17,555 nt of DNA, from positions 1 to 17,555 of the forward strand of contig JAGCTZ010000164.1 of NCBI GenBank assembly GCA_017963165.1, written 5' to 3'. The translations under genes were made by a program, and so were the position numbers. The notes under the pieces are model-generated. The model saw nothing but the letters and a program-made list of their open reading frames with translations. It did no database searches and was not told the origin of the DNA. This DNA is from Treponema sp. (GTDB lineage Bacteria > Spirochaetota > Spirochaetia > Treponematales > Treponemataceae). Below are positions 1-7,597 of the stretch, piece after piece (the first letter of the stretch is position 1; every line of letters starts with the position of its first letter).

Positions 1-15
1 ACTTCGTAACCTTAC

Positions 16-36
16 CAAGTTTTCTTCGAAAACTTG
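16..36. other. Short perfect hairpin upstream of the repeat
   Basis: A 9-bp perfect inverted repeat, CAAGTTTTC / GAAAACTTG, encloses a 3-nt loop (ttc). The next bases are T-rich but broken by Gs. It may be the terminator of a gene lying left of the window, or an outer arm of the structured repeat that begins at 41. The sequence alone does not decide. Confidence 0.4.
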
Positions 37-40
37 CAGT

Positions 41-141
41 TTTGTTCCGCCGAGTACGCTGAATAGAAATTATTCTACCGTGCAAATCTGCCTGCGGCAG
101 CTTTGCACTTCCAGCGTACTATGCTCCACAAAGCCAGAACC
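41..141. repeat. 101-bp structured intergenic repeat, copy 1
   Basis: Every base of 41-141 is identical to 13183-13283 (constant offset 13142). The element is highly self-complementary. A closing stem AGTACGCTG (53-61) pairs with CAGCGTACT (112-120). Inside are two hairpins: TAGAA-atta-TTCTA (64-77), and GTGCAAA (80-86) with TTTGCAC (102-108), the second capped by CTGCC-tgc-GGCAG. This predicts a three-way junction as RNA or cruciform DNA. There is no ORF, transposase or recognised ncRNA family. Weaker similarity to the second copy continues to about position 200 and includes the promoter-like sequence at 157-186. It lies directly upstream of groEL. It may be a REP/MITE-like extragenic element or a structured leader; its function is unknown. 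Confidence 0.85.
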
Positions 142-156
142 TCCGCTCGGCATTTT

Positions 157-186
157 TTCATAATTTCAACATTATAGTTTTATAAT
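157..186 (+). promoter_or_regulatory. Candidate sigma-70 promoter P1 of groEL
   Basis: TTCATA (157-162, 4 of 6 matches to the -35 consensus) lies 18 nt before a perfect TATAAT (181-186). The predicted start near 193 would give a groEL leader of about 130 nt. The same pair with the same 18-nt spacer follows the second copy of the repeat at 13298-13327, so this promoter appears to have been duplicated with the repeat. Confidence 0.6.
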
Positions 187-199
187 ACAGAAGTCTTAA

Positions 200-1951
<1,752 letters not shown>

Positions 1952-1972
1952 AAAAATATAAACATACATAAG

Positions 1973-2059
1973 AAAAAACTGAGTGCTCACGTAGAAAATG
2001 TACTCGGCCAGCTAAGAAACCTGTCCTCGCACATTTTCTACTCCGCGCTCAGTTTTTTT
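1973..2059 (+). terminator. Nested inverted repeat / terminator after groEL
   Basis: The outer arms AAAAAACTGAG (1973-1983) and CTCAGTTTTTT (2048-2058) pair perfectly; a G-U and two G-C pairs extend the stem. A second 11-bp perfect stem, GTAGAAAATGT (1991-2001) with ACATTTTCTAC (2031-2041), sits inside around a 29-nt loop. A U-run follows the stem on either strand, so it could act as a bidirectional terminator. It is longer than a normal intrinsic terminator and shares the A-tract/T-tract layout of the elements near 13156 and 15411. Confidence 0.75.
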
Positions 2060-2218
2060 ATGCCTTCTTCTTTTTTACATTCCTCCCATAAATAGTCCCC
2101 ACTCAGATGCAGCCACACGCCCTCTCCCACTCCGCACAAAGGCTTTTTTTCAACTTCTTCTTTTTACACCGCCACATCTTTTACAACGCCGCTTCTTTTA
2201 TCCAGCCCACACCGCCCC
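2060..2218. other. C/T-rich, G-poor intergenic stretch without a gene
   Basis: Between the terminator and the heptamer array the plus strand is strongly pyrimidine-rich, with only about five to seven G per 60 bases and many runs of C and T. An open frame (2107-2298) crosses it, but its composition and low complexity, and the lack of a ribosome site, argue against coding. I see no promoter or RNA gene here. Confidence 0.5.
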
Positions 2219-2309
2219 TAGCACCTAGCCCCGATCACATATCACCTATCACCAAGCACCTCTCACCTATCACCTATCACCTAGCACCTAAACCCTAAAA
2301 CCTAAAACA
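2219..2309. repeat. Degenerate heptamer tandem array, 13 units
   Basis: Thirteen 7-bp units run without a break in phase. The consensus is TATCACC; units in order are TAGCACC, TAGCCCC, GATCACA, TATCACC twice, AAGCACC, TCTCACC, TATCACC twice, TAGCACC, TAAACCC, TAAAACC, TAAAACA. Four units match the consensus exactly and the last three drift to a telomere-like TAAAACC. The array stops one base before the -35 box of the next promoter. It resembles the short tandemly repeated repetitive sequences known from other bacteria; its role is unknown. Confidence 0.85.
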
Positions 2310-2310
2310 A

Positions 2311-2338
2311 TTGCCAAATCCACAACCTATGTTATAAT
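2311..2338 (+). promoter_or_regulatory. Strong promoter of the HD-GYP gene, near-leaderless
   Basis: TTGCCA (2311-2316, 5 of 6), a 16-nt spacer, then an extended -10 TGTTATAAT with TATAAT at 2333-2338. Transcription should begin around 2344-2346, only 2-4 nt before the ATG at 2348. The bases between (taaataatt) contain no Shine-Dalgarno. Confidence 0.75.
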
Positions 2339-2347
2339 TAAATAATT

Positions 2348-3718
2348 ATGGCACATTTTGACAGTGATGCTTTAAAACCTAAAGATACGCTAAATGCCGG
2401 TCAGATTATACGAATTGCAAACCGGATGTTGTTCAATATTAACAACAGCATAGTTCAGCATAATGAAAGGACAGCATATCTTGCACTTAAGGTTGCACAG
2501 GCAAAACAGATGAATGGCAAATGTTCCATAACGAATCTTGTTGTACTTTCTCTTTTTCATACACTTGGATTTTTCAGACAGGATCTGCTTTACAACGAAA
2601 CACCCTTTTCAAACGAAATAGATTTTTTCTCAAACGAAAAACGGATAGAAAGCAAATATATGTTCTCTTACTATTATCTGGAGTTTATGACACCACTCAA
2701 AAATGATGCCCAGGCACTGGAAGGCTTTAATCAACCGTTTGATGAAAATCTTAAAAAATTTATTTATCAGACTGATTATAAATCTATTATTTATATGTGC
2801 GCAAAAGCAAGCGATTTTATTTCCAGAAATTCTGACAGCGAATTTCCTGCCGATATAAATGAACTTGCTCCAGGCTTTTTTGATCCGGAGTTTGCAGAAG
2901 TCTTCAATAACATCAACAAAGATAATTCCCTGATCGAAAAAATCAAAACTTCTGATTTTTTCACAGAGCTTGAATATTATTTATACAGAATCCGTTTAAA
3001 GCCCGAGGACACACATCAGTTGCTCAAGCTTTTAGTTTATTTTCTTGATTTTAAGAGCACTGTTACCTTTACACATTCAATAAACACTTCCTGCTATGCA
3101 CTTTCGCTTGGAAAAAGGTTGGGACTTTGTGATCAGGATTTGAATACTCTTTTTACAGCAGCAATTGTTCACGACATTGGAAAAATTGCCACCCCTACCC
3201 GTATTCTTGAATTCCCGGGAAAGCTTTCTCCGGAGGATATGGGAATCATGCGTTATCATGTAAATCATACAAAAAGAATTTTAGGCCAGATTGTATCAGA
3301 CGAAATTTTCAAAACAGCTTTTCGTCATCATGAAAAATTAAATGGTGAAGGTTATCCTTCTCATCTTGTTGCAGCCGAGCTTAATACAATAGAAAGAGTT
3401 CTTACTATTGCAGATATAACAAGCGCCCTTACCGACAACCGAAGCTATAAAGGAGAATTTTCGAAAGAACATACATTAGGCATAATTAACAGAATGGCAC
3501 AGGCAGGCGAGCTTGATTCTTTCATTGTAAATAAGCTTAATGACAATTTTGATAACATTAGAGAAGAACAGAAATATCTTCAGACATTCCTTAAGGTTGA
3601 TTTTTCTTATGTTCTAAAAGAATACAACGATTACCTTTTTAATGATTCTGAATTAATAACACAAAATATAGAAGAAATTGAACCAATAGAAGAAATCGAA
3701 GAATTGGAAGAGTTGTAA
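2348..3718 (+). CDS. HD-GYP domain protein, likely c-di-GMP phosphodiesterase, 456 aa
   Basis: Probable metal-dependent hydrolase of cyclic di-GMP, the second messenger of motility and biofilm switching. The C-terminal half carries the HD-GYP residue set: H243, the HD pair H275-D276 in VHDIGKI, H304, H327-H328 in HHEKLNGEGYP (327-337) and D356 in IADITSALTD. The N-terminal half also looks like an HD fold: HNERTAYLALKVA at 38-50 resembles the first helix, but the metal-binding pair is H71-T72 in LFHTLGFF, so this copy has lost its Asp and is probably a sensory or structural domain. There is no signal peptide or membrane helix. The last 15 residues are almost all Glu, Ile, Leu and Pro. The start is fixed by the promoter, which predicts a near-leaderless mRNA. 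GYP-type activity is a family inference. Confidence 0.88.
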   Translation: MAHFDSDALKPKDTLNAGQIIRIANRMLFNINNSIVQHNERTAYLALKVAQAKQMNGKCSITNLVVLSLFHTLGFFRQDLLYNETPFSNEIDFFSNEKRIESKYMFSYYYLEFMTPLKNDAQALEGFNQPFDENLKKFIYQTDYKSIIYMCAKASDFISRNSDSEFPADINELAPGFFDPEFAEVFNNINKDNSLIEKIKTSDFFTELEYYLYRIRLKPEDTHQLLKLLVYFLDFKSTVTFTHSINTSCYALSLGKRLGLCDQDLNTLFTAAIVHDIGKIATPTRILEFPGKLSPEDMGIMRYHVNHTKRILGQIVSDEIFKTAFRHHEKLNGEGYPSHLVAAELNTIERVLTIADITSALTDNRSYKGEFSKEHTLGIINRMAQAGELDSFIVNKLNDNFDNIREEQKYLQTFLKVDFSYVLKEYNDYLFNDSELITQNIEEIEPIEEIEELEEL

Positions 3719-3741
3719 TATCCGTCCCTTTTCATTATATT
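3713..3741 (+). promoter_or_regulatory. Candidate promoter of the TSCPD gene, leaderless
   Basis: TTGTAA (3713-3718, overlapping the previous stop codon), a 17-nt spacer, then TATATT (3736-3741, 5 of 6). Exactly six bases separate the -10 box from the ATG at 3748, so transcription is predicted to start at or next to the A of the start codon. No Shine-Dalgarno is present. Confidence 0.55.
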
Positions 3742-3747
3742 ATCTAT

Positions 3748-3990
3748 ATGCAAGTAACTTACAAAACCCACGGAACTTGTGCACGTTCAATTACATTTAC
3801 AAAAAATGATGACGGTACAATTTCAAACATCAGCTTTGAAGGCGGCTGCAACGGAAACCTTAAGGCAATTTCAAAACTCTGCGACGGAATGAAAGCAGAA
3901 GAAATTATTGCAAAACTAAAAGGCAATCTTTGCGGAGTAAAAAGCACAAGCTGCGCAGACCAACTGGCCCGTGCGGTAGAACAAGCATAA
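3748..3990 (+). CDS. TSCPD-domain protein, TIGR03905 type, 80 aa
   Basis: Small protein of the uncharacterised TIGR03905 / TSCPD family. The TSCPD domain is also found at the C-terminus of some B12-dependent ribonucleotide reductases, where it is Cys-rich. Family features are THGTCARSI near the N-terminus, FEGGCNGNLKAISKLCDGM in the middle and the CGVKSTSCADQLA motif near the end. Five Cys residues (11, 34, 44, 62 and 68) may bind a metal, but this is not shown for the stand-alone family. It has no signal peptide. It lies 16 nt before ychF on the same strand and is probably cotranscribed with it. The start is supported by the -10 box six bases upstream. Confidence 0.85.
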   Translation: MQVTYKTHGTCARSITFTKNDDGTISNISFEGGCNGNLKAISKLCDGMKAEEIIAKLKGNLCGVKSTSCADQLARAVEQA

Positions 3991-4006
3991 TTACGAGGTA
4001 TAATAT

Positions 4007-5137
4007 ATGGCACTTGAATGCGGAATTGTTGGACTTCCTAACGTTGGAAAGTCTACTATTTTTTCGGCTCTTACAGCGGCACCTGCTGCAGCAGAGAATT
4101 TTCCTTTTTGTACAATTGACCCAAACATTGGAATTGTAGATCTTCCTGATGAAAGACTTGACTTTCTTGCAAGCATCCATAATCCAAAAAAGAAGACTCC
4201 TGCCAGCGTAAAATTTGTTGATATTGCAGGCCTTATTAAAGGTGCAAGCAACGGCGAAGGTTTGGGAAACAAATTCCTTGCAAACATTCGTGAATGTTCT
4301 GTAATTGCGCATGTAGTACGATGTTTTGATAATCCTGATATTATGCATGTTCGTGAAAATGCAAACGAAGCTGCACCTATTGATCCTGAAAGTGATATCC
4401 TTACAATTAACTGGGAGCTTTGTCAGGCCGACTTAAATACAATCGAAGCACGTCAGGATAAAGTTACACGTGCCATCCGTTCTCTTGGAAAAGAAGAAGA
4501 AAAAAAATATGCACCTTGGATAAGCGCAGTTGCAAAAATCAAACCGCTGCTTCAGGATGGAAAATGTGCACGTACAGCAGACCTTACTGATGATGAACGC
4601 ACAGCTCTTTATGATATGTTCCTTCTTACAATGAAGCCTACAATTTATGTTGCAAATGTAGATGAAGATTCAATTGCAGATCAGACTAATAAATATGTCG
4701 AAGTTGTAAAAAAATATGCCGACGAAGAAAAATCAGAGGTTGTTGTAATCTGCGGAAAGTTCGAAGCAGACCTTGCAGAAATTGATGATCCTGCCGATAG
4801 AAAAGATTTTATGGAAAGTGTTGGTCTTACAGAAAGTGGTCTTGCAGTTCTTGCACGCAAAACTTACCATCTTATGGGACTTCGTACCTTCTTTACAGGT
4901 GGACCTGATGAATGTCGTGCCTGGACAATTCACGCCGGAGACAAAGCTCCTCGCGCTGCAGGTGTAATTCACACAGACTTTGAAAAAGGCTTTATTAAAG
5001 CTGAAGCATACACAATTGATGACCTGCGTCAGTACAAAGACGAAGCAGCAATCAAAGCTGCAGGAAAGTACAGGCAAGAAGGAAAGGAATACGTTGTTCA
5101 GGACGGCGACGTATTATTCTTTAAGTTCAACGTTTAA
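4007..5137 (+). CDS. ychF: Redox-regulated P-loop ATPase/GTPase YchF (OLA1 family), 376 aa
   Basis: Obg-family P-loop nucleotidase, known in bacteria as a ribosome-associated ATPase linked to stress and translation. The G1 motif GLPNVGKST is at residues 9-17 and the switch-region motif FVDIAGLIKGASNGEGLGNK near 69-88. The usual NKxD base-specificity motif is replaced by a VANVDED stretch, as in YchF proteins that prefer ATP. The C-terminal TGS domain includes FFTGGPDECRAWTIHAGDKA and ends FFKFNV. The length is normal for the family. The ribosome site GAGGT (3995-3999) is 7 nt before ATG. It is the second gene of a two-gene unit and is followed by a strong terminator at 5146. Confidence 0.97.
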   Translation: MALECGIVGLPNVGKSTIFSALTAAPAAAENFPFCTIDPNIGIVDLPDERLDFLASIHNPKKKTPASVKFVDIAGLIKGASNGEGLGNKFLANIRECSVIAHVVRCFDNPDIMHVRENANEAAPIDPESDILTINWELCQADLNTIEARQDKVTRAIRSLGKEEEKKYAPWISAVAKIKPLLQDGKCARTADLTDDERTALYDMFLLTMKPTIYVANVDEDSIADQTNKYVEVVKKYADEEKSEVVVICGKFEADLAEIDDPADRKDFMESVGLTESGLAVLARKTYHLMGLRTFFTGGPDECRAWTIHAGDKAPRAAGVIHTDFEKGFIKAEAYTIDDLRQYKDEAAIKAAGKYRQEGKEYVVQDGDVLFFKFNV

Positions 5138-5145
5138 GCAAAAGG

Positions 5146-5173
5146 GAGCAGCAAAAATGCTGCTCTTTTTTTT
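5146..5173 (+). terminator. Rho-independent terminator of ychF
   Basis: Perfect 8-bp stem GAGCAGCA / TGCTGCTC with a 4-nt A loop, followed directly by eight T. It begins nine bases after the ychF stop codon. Confidence 0.93.
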
Positions 5174-5262
5174 GCACTCTTTTTTTTAAATATCGCAAAT
5201 TTACTTCCTCTTTTTAAAAAATAAAACGTAATCTATATATAAAGATTTTTCAGGAGAATTAA

Positions 5263-6333
5263 ATGAGAAAAACCACAATTATATGGATTCTGTTTGTGCT
5301 CACACTACCCTGCGCCTGTTCACAGTCTGGCCCGGATAGCAATAAAAGCATGCCTCGGACAAAATCTGCCGAAGCAGATTTTTCAATTGTAAACTGGAAT
5401 GTTCAGACATTTTTTGATGCAAACAAAGACGGTTGTGAATATAGTGATTTTCAGAAAAAGGGCAGCTGGGATAATCAGAAATATTCACAAAGATTAGAAC
5501 GGCTTTGTCAGGCTATTTCTAAGCTGGATGCAGATATTTACGTATTTGAAGAAATTGAAAACGAAGCTGTCATTTATGATATAAGCAATCAGCTTTCGGC
5601 AAACGGTCATAACTGGAATCAAAGAAAATTCTGGAATTATTCTGCTTTTGCAAAAGAAAAAGGAACTGCCATTGGAATAGGAATTCTTTCACGTTACCCT
5701 CTTACAAACTTAAAAACTCATGCGATGGATATAAACATTCATACAAACAGTCAGCCTTCTGTCCGATATATTCTGGAAGCAACAGTAAGTATAGAAAACA
5801 TGTCACTTATAATTTTTGCAAACCATTGGAAATCAAAATCCGGTGGTCAGGCAAAATCAGAAATCTGGCGTGACTGGCAGGAAAATCTTCTTGGAAAACG
5901 ACTGGCGGAATTAAAAAAAGAAAACAACGGAAAAATGCCGCCTGTTGTAATTTGCGGAGACTTTAATAGAGATGCTCTGGAATTTTCCTGCTGCTTTGAA
6001 ACACAAAATACAACAGATGAAATAACAGAAAATACAATCCTTAAATATGCAGACTTTGGAAGCACAGCTTCTATTGGTGTAAAATCTTTATGGTTTTTGG
6101 AAAATGGTGATTTTGTTTCCGACAAAGGAAGCTATTATTATAAAGACAGCTGGGAACGTATTGATAATATTTTTATTACAGGAGGTCTCGATTCTCAAAG
6201 CTTTACTTCTGCTGCTGACTCACCATGGGCTTCTGCACAAGGTATTCCGTCAGGCTATAAGATTTATTCTGGCGAAGGCTGGTCTGATCATTTACCAGTT
6301 GCGGCACAATTATTTTTTACTTACGAGGAATAA
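5263..6333 (+). CDS. Endonuclease/exonuclease/phosphatase-family lipoprotein, 356 aa
   Basis: Mg-dependent phosphoesterase of the EEP (DNase I-like) fold, probably exported. Residues 1-19 form a signal peptide (basic MRK, hydrophobic IIWILFVLTL, then PCAC) with C19 as the likely lipidated Cys; the lipobox is loose, as is common in spirochetes. EEP motifs in order: SIVNWNVQTFF (41-51), FEEIEN (95-100, metal-binding Glu), FANHWKSKSGG (near 190), VICGDFNRDA (near 235) and WSDHLPVA (340-347, catalytic His). The start has AGGAG (5252-5256) six bases upstream. Its last 24 bp overlap the convergent methyltransferase gene. The substrate is unknown: extracellular DNA is plausible, but sphingomyelinases and inositol phosphatases share the fold. 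The export signal makes a restriction role with the neighbouring methyltransferase unlikely. Confidence 0.88.
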   Translation: MRKTTIIWILFVLTLPCACSQSGPDSNKSMPRTKSAEADFSIVNWNVQTFFDANKDGCEYSDFQKKGSWDNQKYSQRLERLCQAISKLDADIYVFEEIENEAVIYDISNQLSANGHNWNQRKFWNYSAFAKEKGTAIGIGILSRYPLTNLKTHAMDINIHTNSQPSVRYILEATVSIENMSLIIFANHWKSKSGGQAKSEIWRDWQENLLGKRLAELKKENNGKMPPVVICGDFNRDALEFSCCFETQNTTDEITENTILKYADFGSTASIGVKSLWFLENGDFVSDKGSYYYKDSWERIDNIFITGGLDSQSFTSAADSPWASAQGIPSGYKIYSGEGWSDHLPVAAQLFFTYEE

Positions 6334-7503
6334 ATATTCTTTTACGTGTATTTCTCGTTCCGAAAGATTACGTGAACCTCTGAAGGTATTATAGTCAGAT
6401 TCAAGCACGCGGACATCACCGCAGCTTTTAAGGCCGTTTATCATTTCGTCCTTAGAAATAAAACCTTCTGAATTAAAAGAAATGAGAATATATTTTGACT
6501 TGATTGACTTAACAAGTTCAAAAAAAGAATCAGCTGCAAAACGTTTTTTGTTATAGGCAGAACGATTCCAGTCTTTTGGAATTCCCGAAACACGACTTAT
6601 CTTTTCTACATCAGGTCGCTGGTACGCTGCAATAAGATTAAGCATAAAATAATTTGAACCATAAGGATGCTGATTATATGGTGGATCTATATAAACAAGA
6701 TCAAACTCAGGAAGATTTAAATAATCTGCAGAAGAAACAAGCGTATTTGCCTCGCTGTTAAAAACTACAGATGGACATTCAAAGCTCGAAAAAACAGGAA
6801 ACGGCAGTTTTACTTTTCCAAGGATTCTTGTAAGTGCATTCCGTCCATCTCCGCCAAACTGGCCTGTTTTTGTTTTAGAATTTTTATAAAAGCCCTTAAA
6901 TATTCCTGCAGTATTTGCATGAATCGAAGCTTCGCTCAAAAGTGGTGCAATAAAAAAATCACGCAATTCAGGAGCTACAGAAGAATCAATTACCTGGCGG
7001 GCAGTATCAATATAATTTGCATTGTATGGAGTATAAAAACAGCGTTCACCAGCTTCTATTTTTTCTATATCCTTAGGCGCATAAAGTTCAGAAATAAAAC
7101 CTGGCACAGGATATTTTCCGGCAGCTCTTTCGGCTTCAAGTGTCTTCATTGTTTTGTCTATTTTTTTTAAAATTTTGTCATAAACTGAATGAAGCTCTTC
7201 AAGTAATTCCGGAGAAGAATTTGCCAGATAACACTTATTGATTACACAGGAATATTTTTCAAGATCATTTACAGCGATAAAAGAAGAAAACTGTTTAAGG
7301 TATCTTGCAACAACGCCGCTTCCCGAAAACAAATCCATACATCGAAGTTTATCTTTATTCAAATCCTTTCTTACAATCTGAACAGCCTGACCTATAAATG
7401 GCAAGAGAGAGCGTTTATTTCCAATGTATGTTATAAGCTGATTCTGGAGGTATTCAGAATTTTCCCCTTCAGCCGTAATAAGATTTTTGCCGGAATCACC
7501 CAT
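6310..7503 (-). CDS. D12-class N6-adenine DNA methyltransferase, 397 aa
   Basis: Transfers a methyl group from S-adenosylmethionine to adenine in DNA. Alpha-type (D12) motif order is clear: motif X YIGNKRSLLPFI (26-37), the SAM-binding motif I DLFSGSG (57-63) and the catalytic motif IV DPPY (273-276) followed by NQHPYGSNYFML. The long segment between motifs I and IV (about 80-265) should hold the target-recognition domain; the site it recognises cannot be read from sequence. No restriction endonuclease lies next to it, so it looks like an orphan methylase. It converges on the lipoprotein nuclease gene with a 24-bp overlap and no terminator between. The start is supported by TATAAT six bases upstream, predicting a leaderless mRNA. 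Confidence 0.93.
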   Translation of the reverse strand: MGDSGKNLITAEGENSEYLQNQLITYIGNKRSLLPFIGQAVQIVRKDLNKDKLRCMDLFSGSGVVARYLKQFSSFIAVNDLEKYSCVINKCYLANSSPELLEELHSVYDKILKKIDKTMKTLEAERAAGKYPVPGFISELYAPKDIEKIEAGERCFYTPYNANYIDTARQVIDSSVAPELRDFFIAPLLSEASIHANTAGIFKGFYKNSKTKTGQFGGDGRNALTRILGKVKLPFPVFSSFECPSVVFNSEANTLVSSADYLNLPEFDLVYIDPPYNQHPYGSNYFMLNLIAAYQRPDVEKISRVSGIPKDWNRSAYNKKRFAADSFFELVKSIKSKYILISFNSEGFISKDEMINGLKSCGDVRVLESDYNTFRGSRNLSEREIHVKEYLFLVSKK

Positions 7504-7509
7504 CAGTTC

Positions 7510-7539
7510 ATTATACCTAATTACAGTAAGTTAGTCCAA
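7510..7539 (-). promoter_or_regulatory. Promoter of the methyltransferase gene, leaderless
   Basis: On the minus strand: TTGGAC (7534-7539), an 18-nt spacer, then a perfect TATAAT (7510-7515), then six bases (gaactg) and the ATG. Transcription should begin at the start codon. The -35 match is weak (3 of 6). It is back to back with the promoter of the PurH-like gene within a 94-bp divergent gap. Confidence 0.65.
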
Positions 7540-7563
7540 GGTATAAATTTATAATTAATATCT

Positions 7564-7591
7564 TTTACTATGTGTCAAAATCTGTTAGAAT
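7564..7591 (+). promoter_or_regulatory. Promoter of the PurH-like gene, leaderless
   Basis: TTTACT (7564-7569, 4 of 6), a 16-nt spacer, then an extended -10 TGTTAGAAT with TAGAAT at 7586-7591. Six bases (aacatt) separate the -10 box from the ATG at 7598, with no Shine-Dalgarno. Confidence 0.6.
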
Positions 7592-7597
7592 AACATT

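Noticed and set aside
41..141. tRNA or known riboswitch
   Set aside because: The fold has a closing stem and two hairpins, but no T-loop, anticodon arm or CCA, and no riboswitch core that I recognise.
2107..2298. 63-aa open frame
   Set aside because: It runs through the C-rich stretch and the heptamer array, giving a low-complexity repeating peptide, and has no ribosome site or family resemblance.
2219..2309. CRISPR array
   Set aside because: Units are 7 bp and contiguous, without spacers, and no cas gene is nearby.
3999..4004. TATAAT as a promoter for ychF
   Set aside because: Its transcription start would fall inside the gene, beyond the ATG, and the bases overlap a good Shine-Dalgarno. 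Readthrough from the TSCPD gene is simpler.
5263..7503. Restriction-modification pair (nuclease next to methyltransferase)
   Set aside because: The nuclease-like protein has an export and lipidation signal and is an EEP-fold enzyme, so it would not act on cytoplasmic DNA; the genes are convergent, not an operon.
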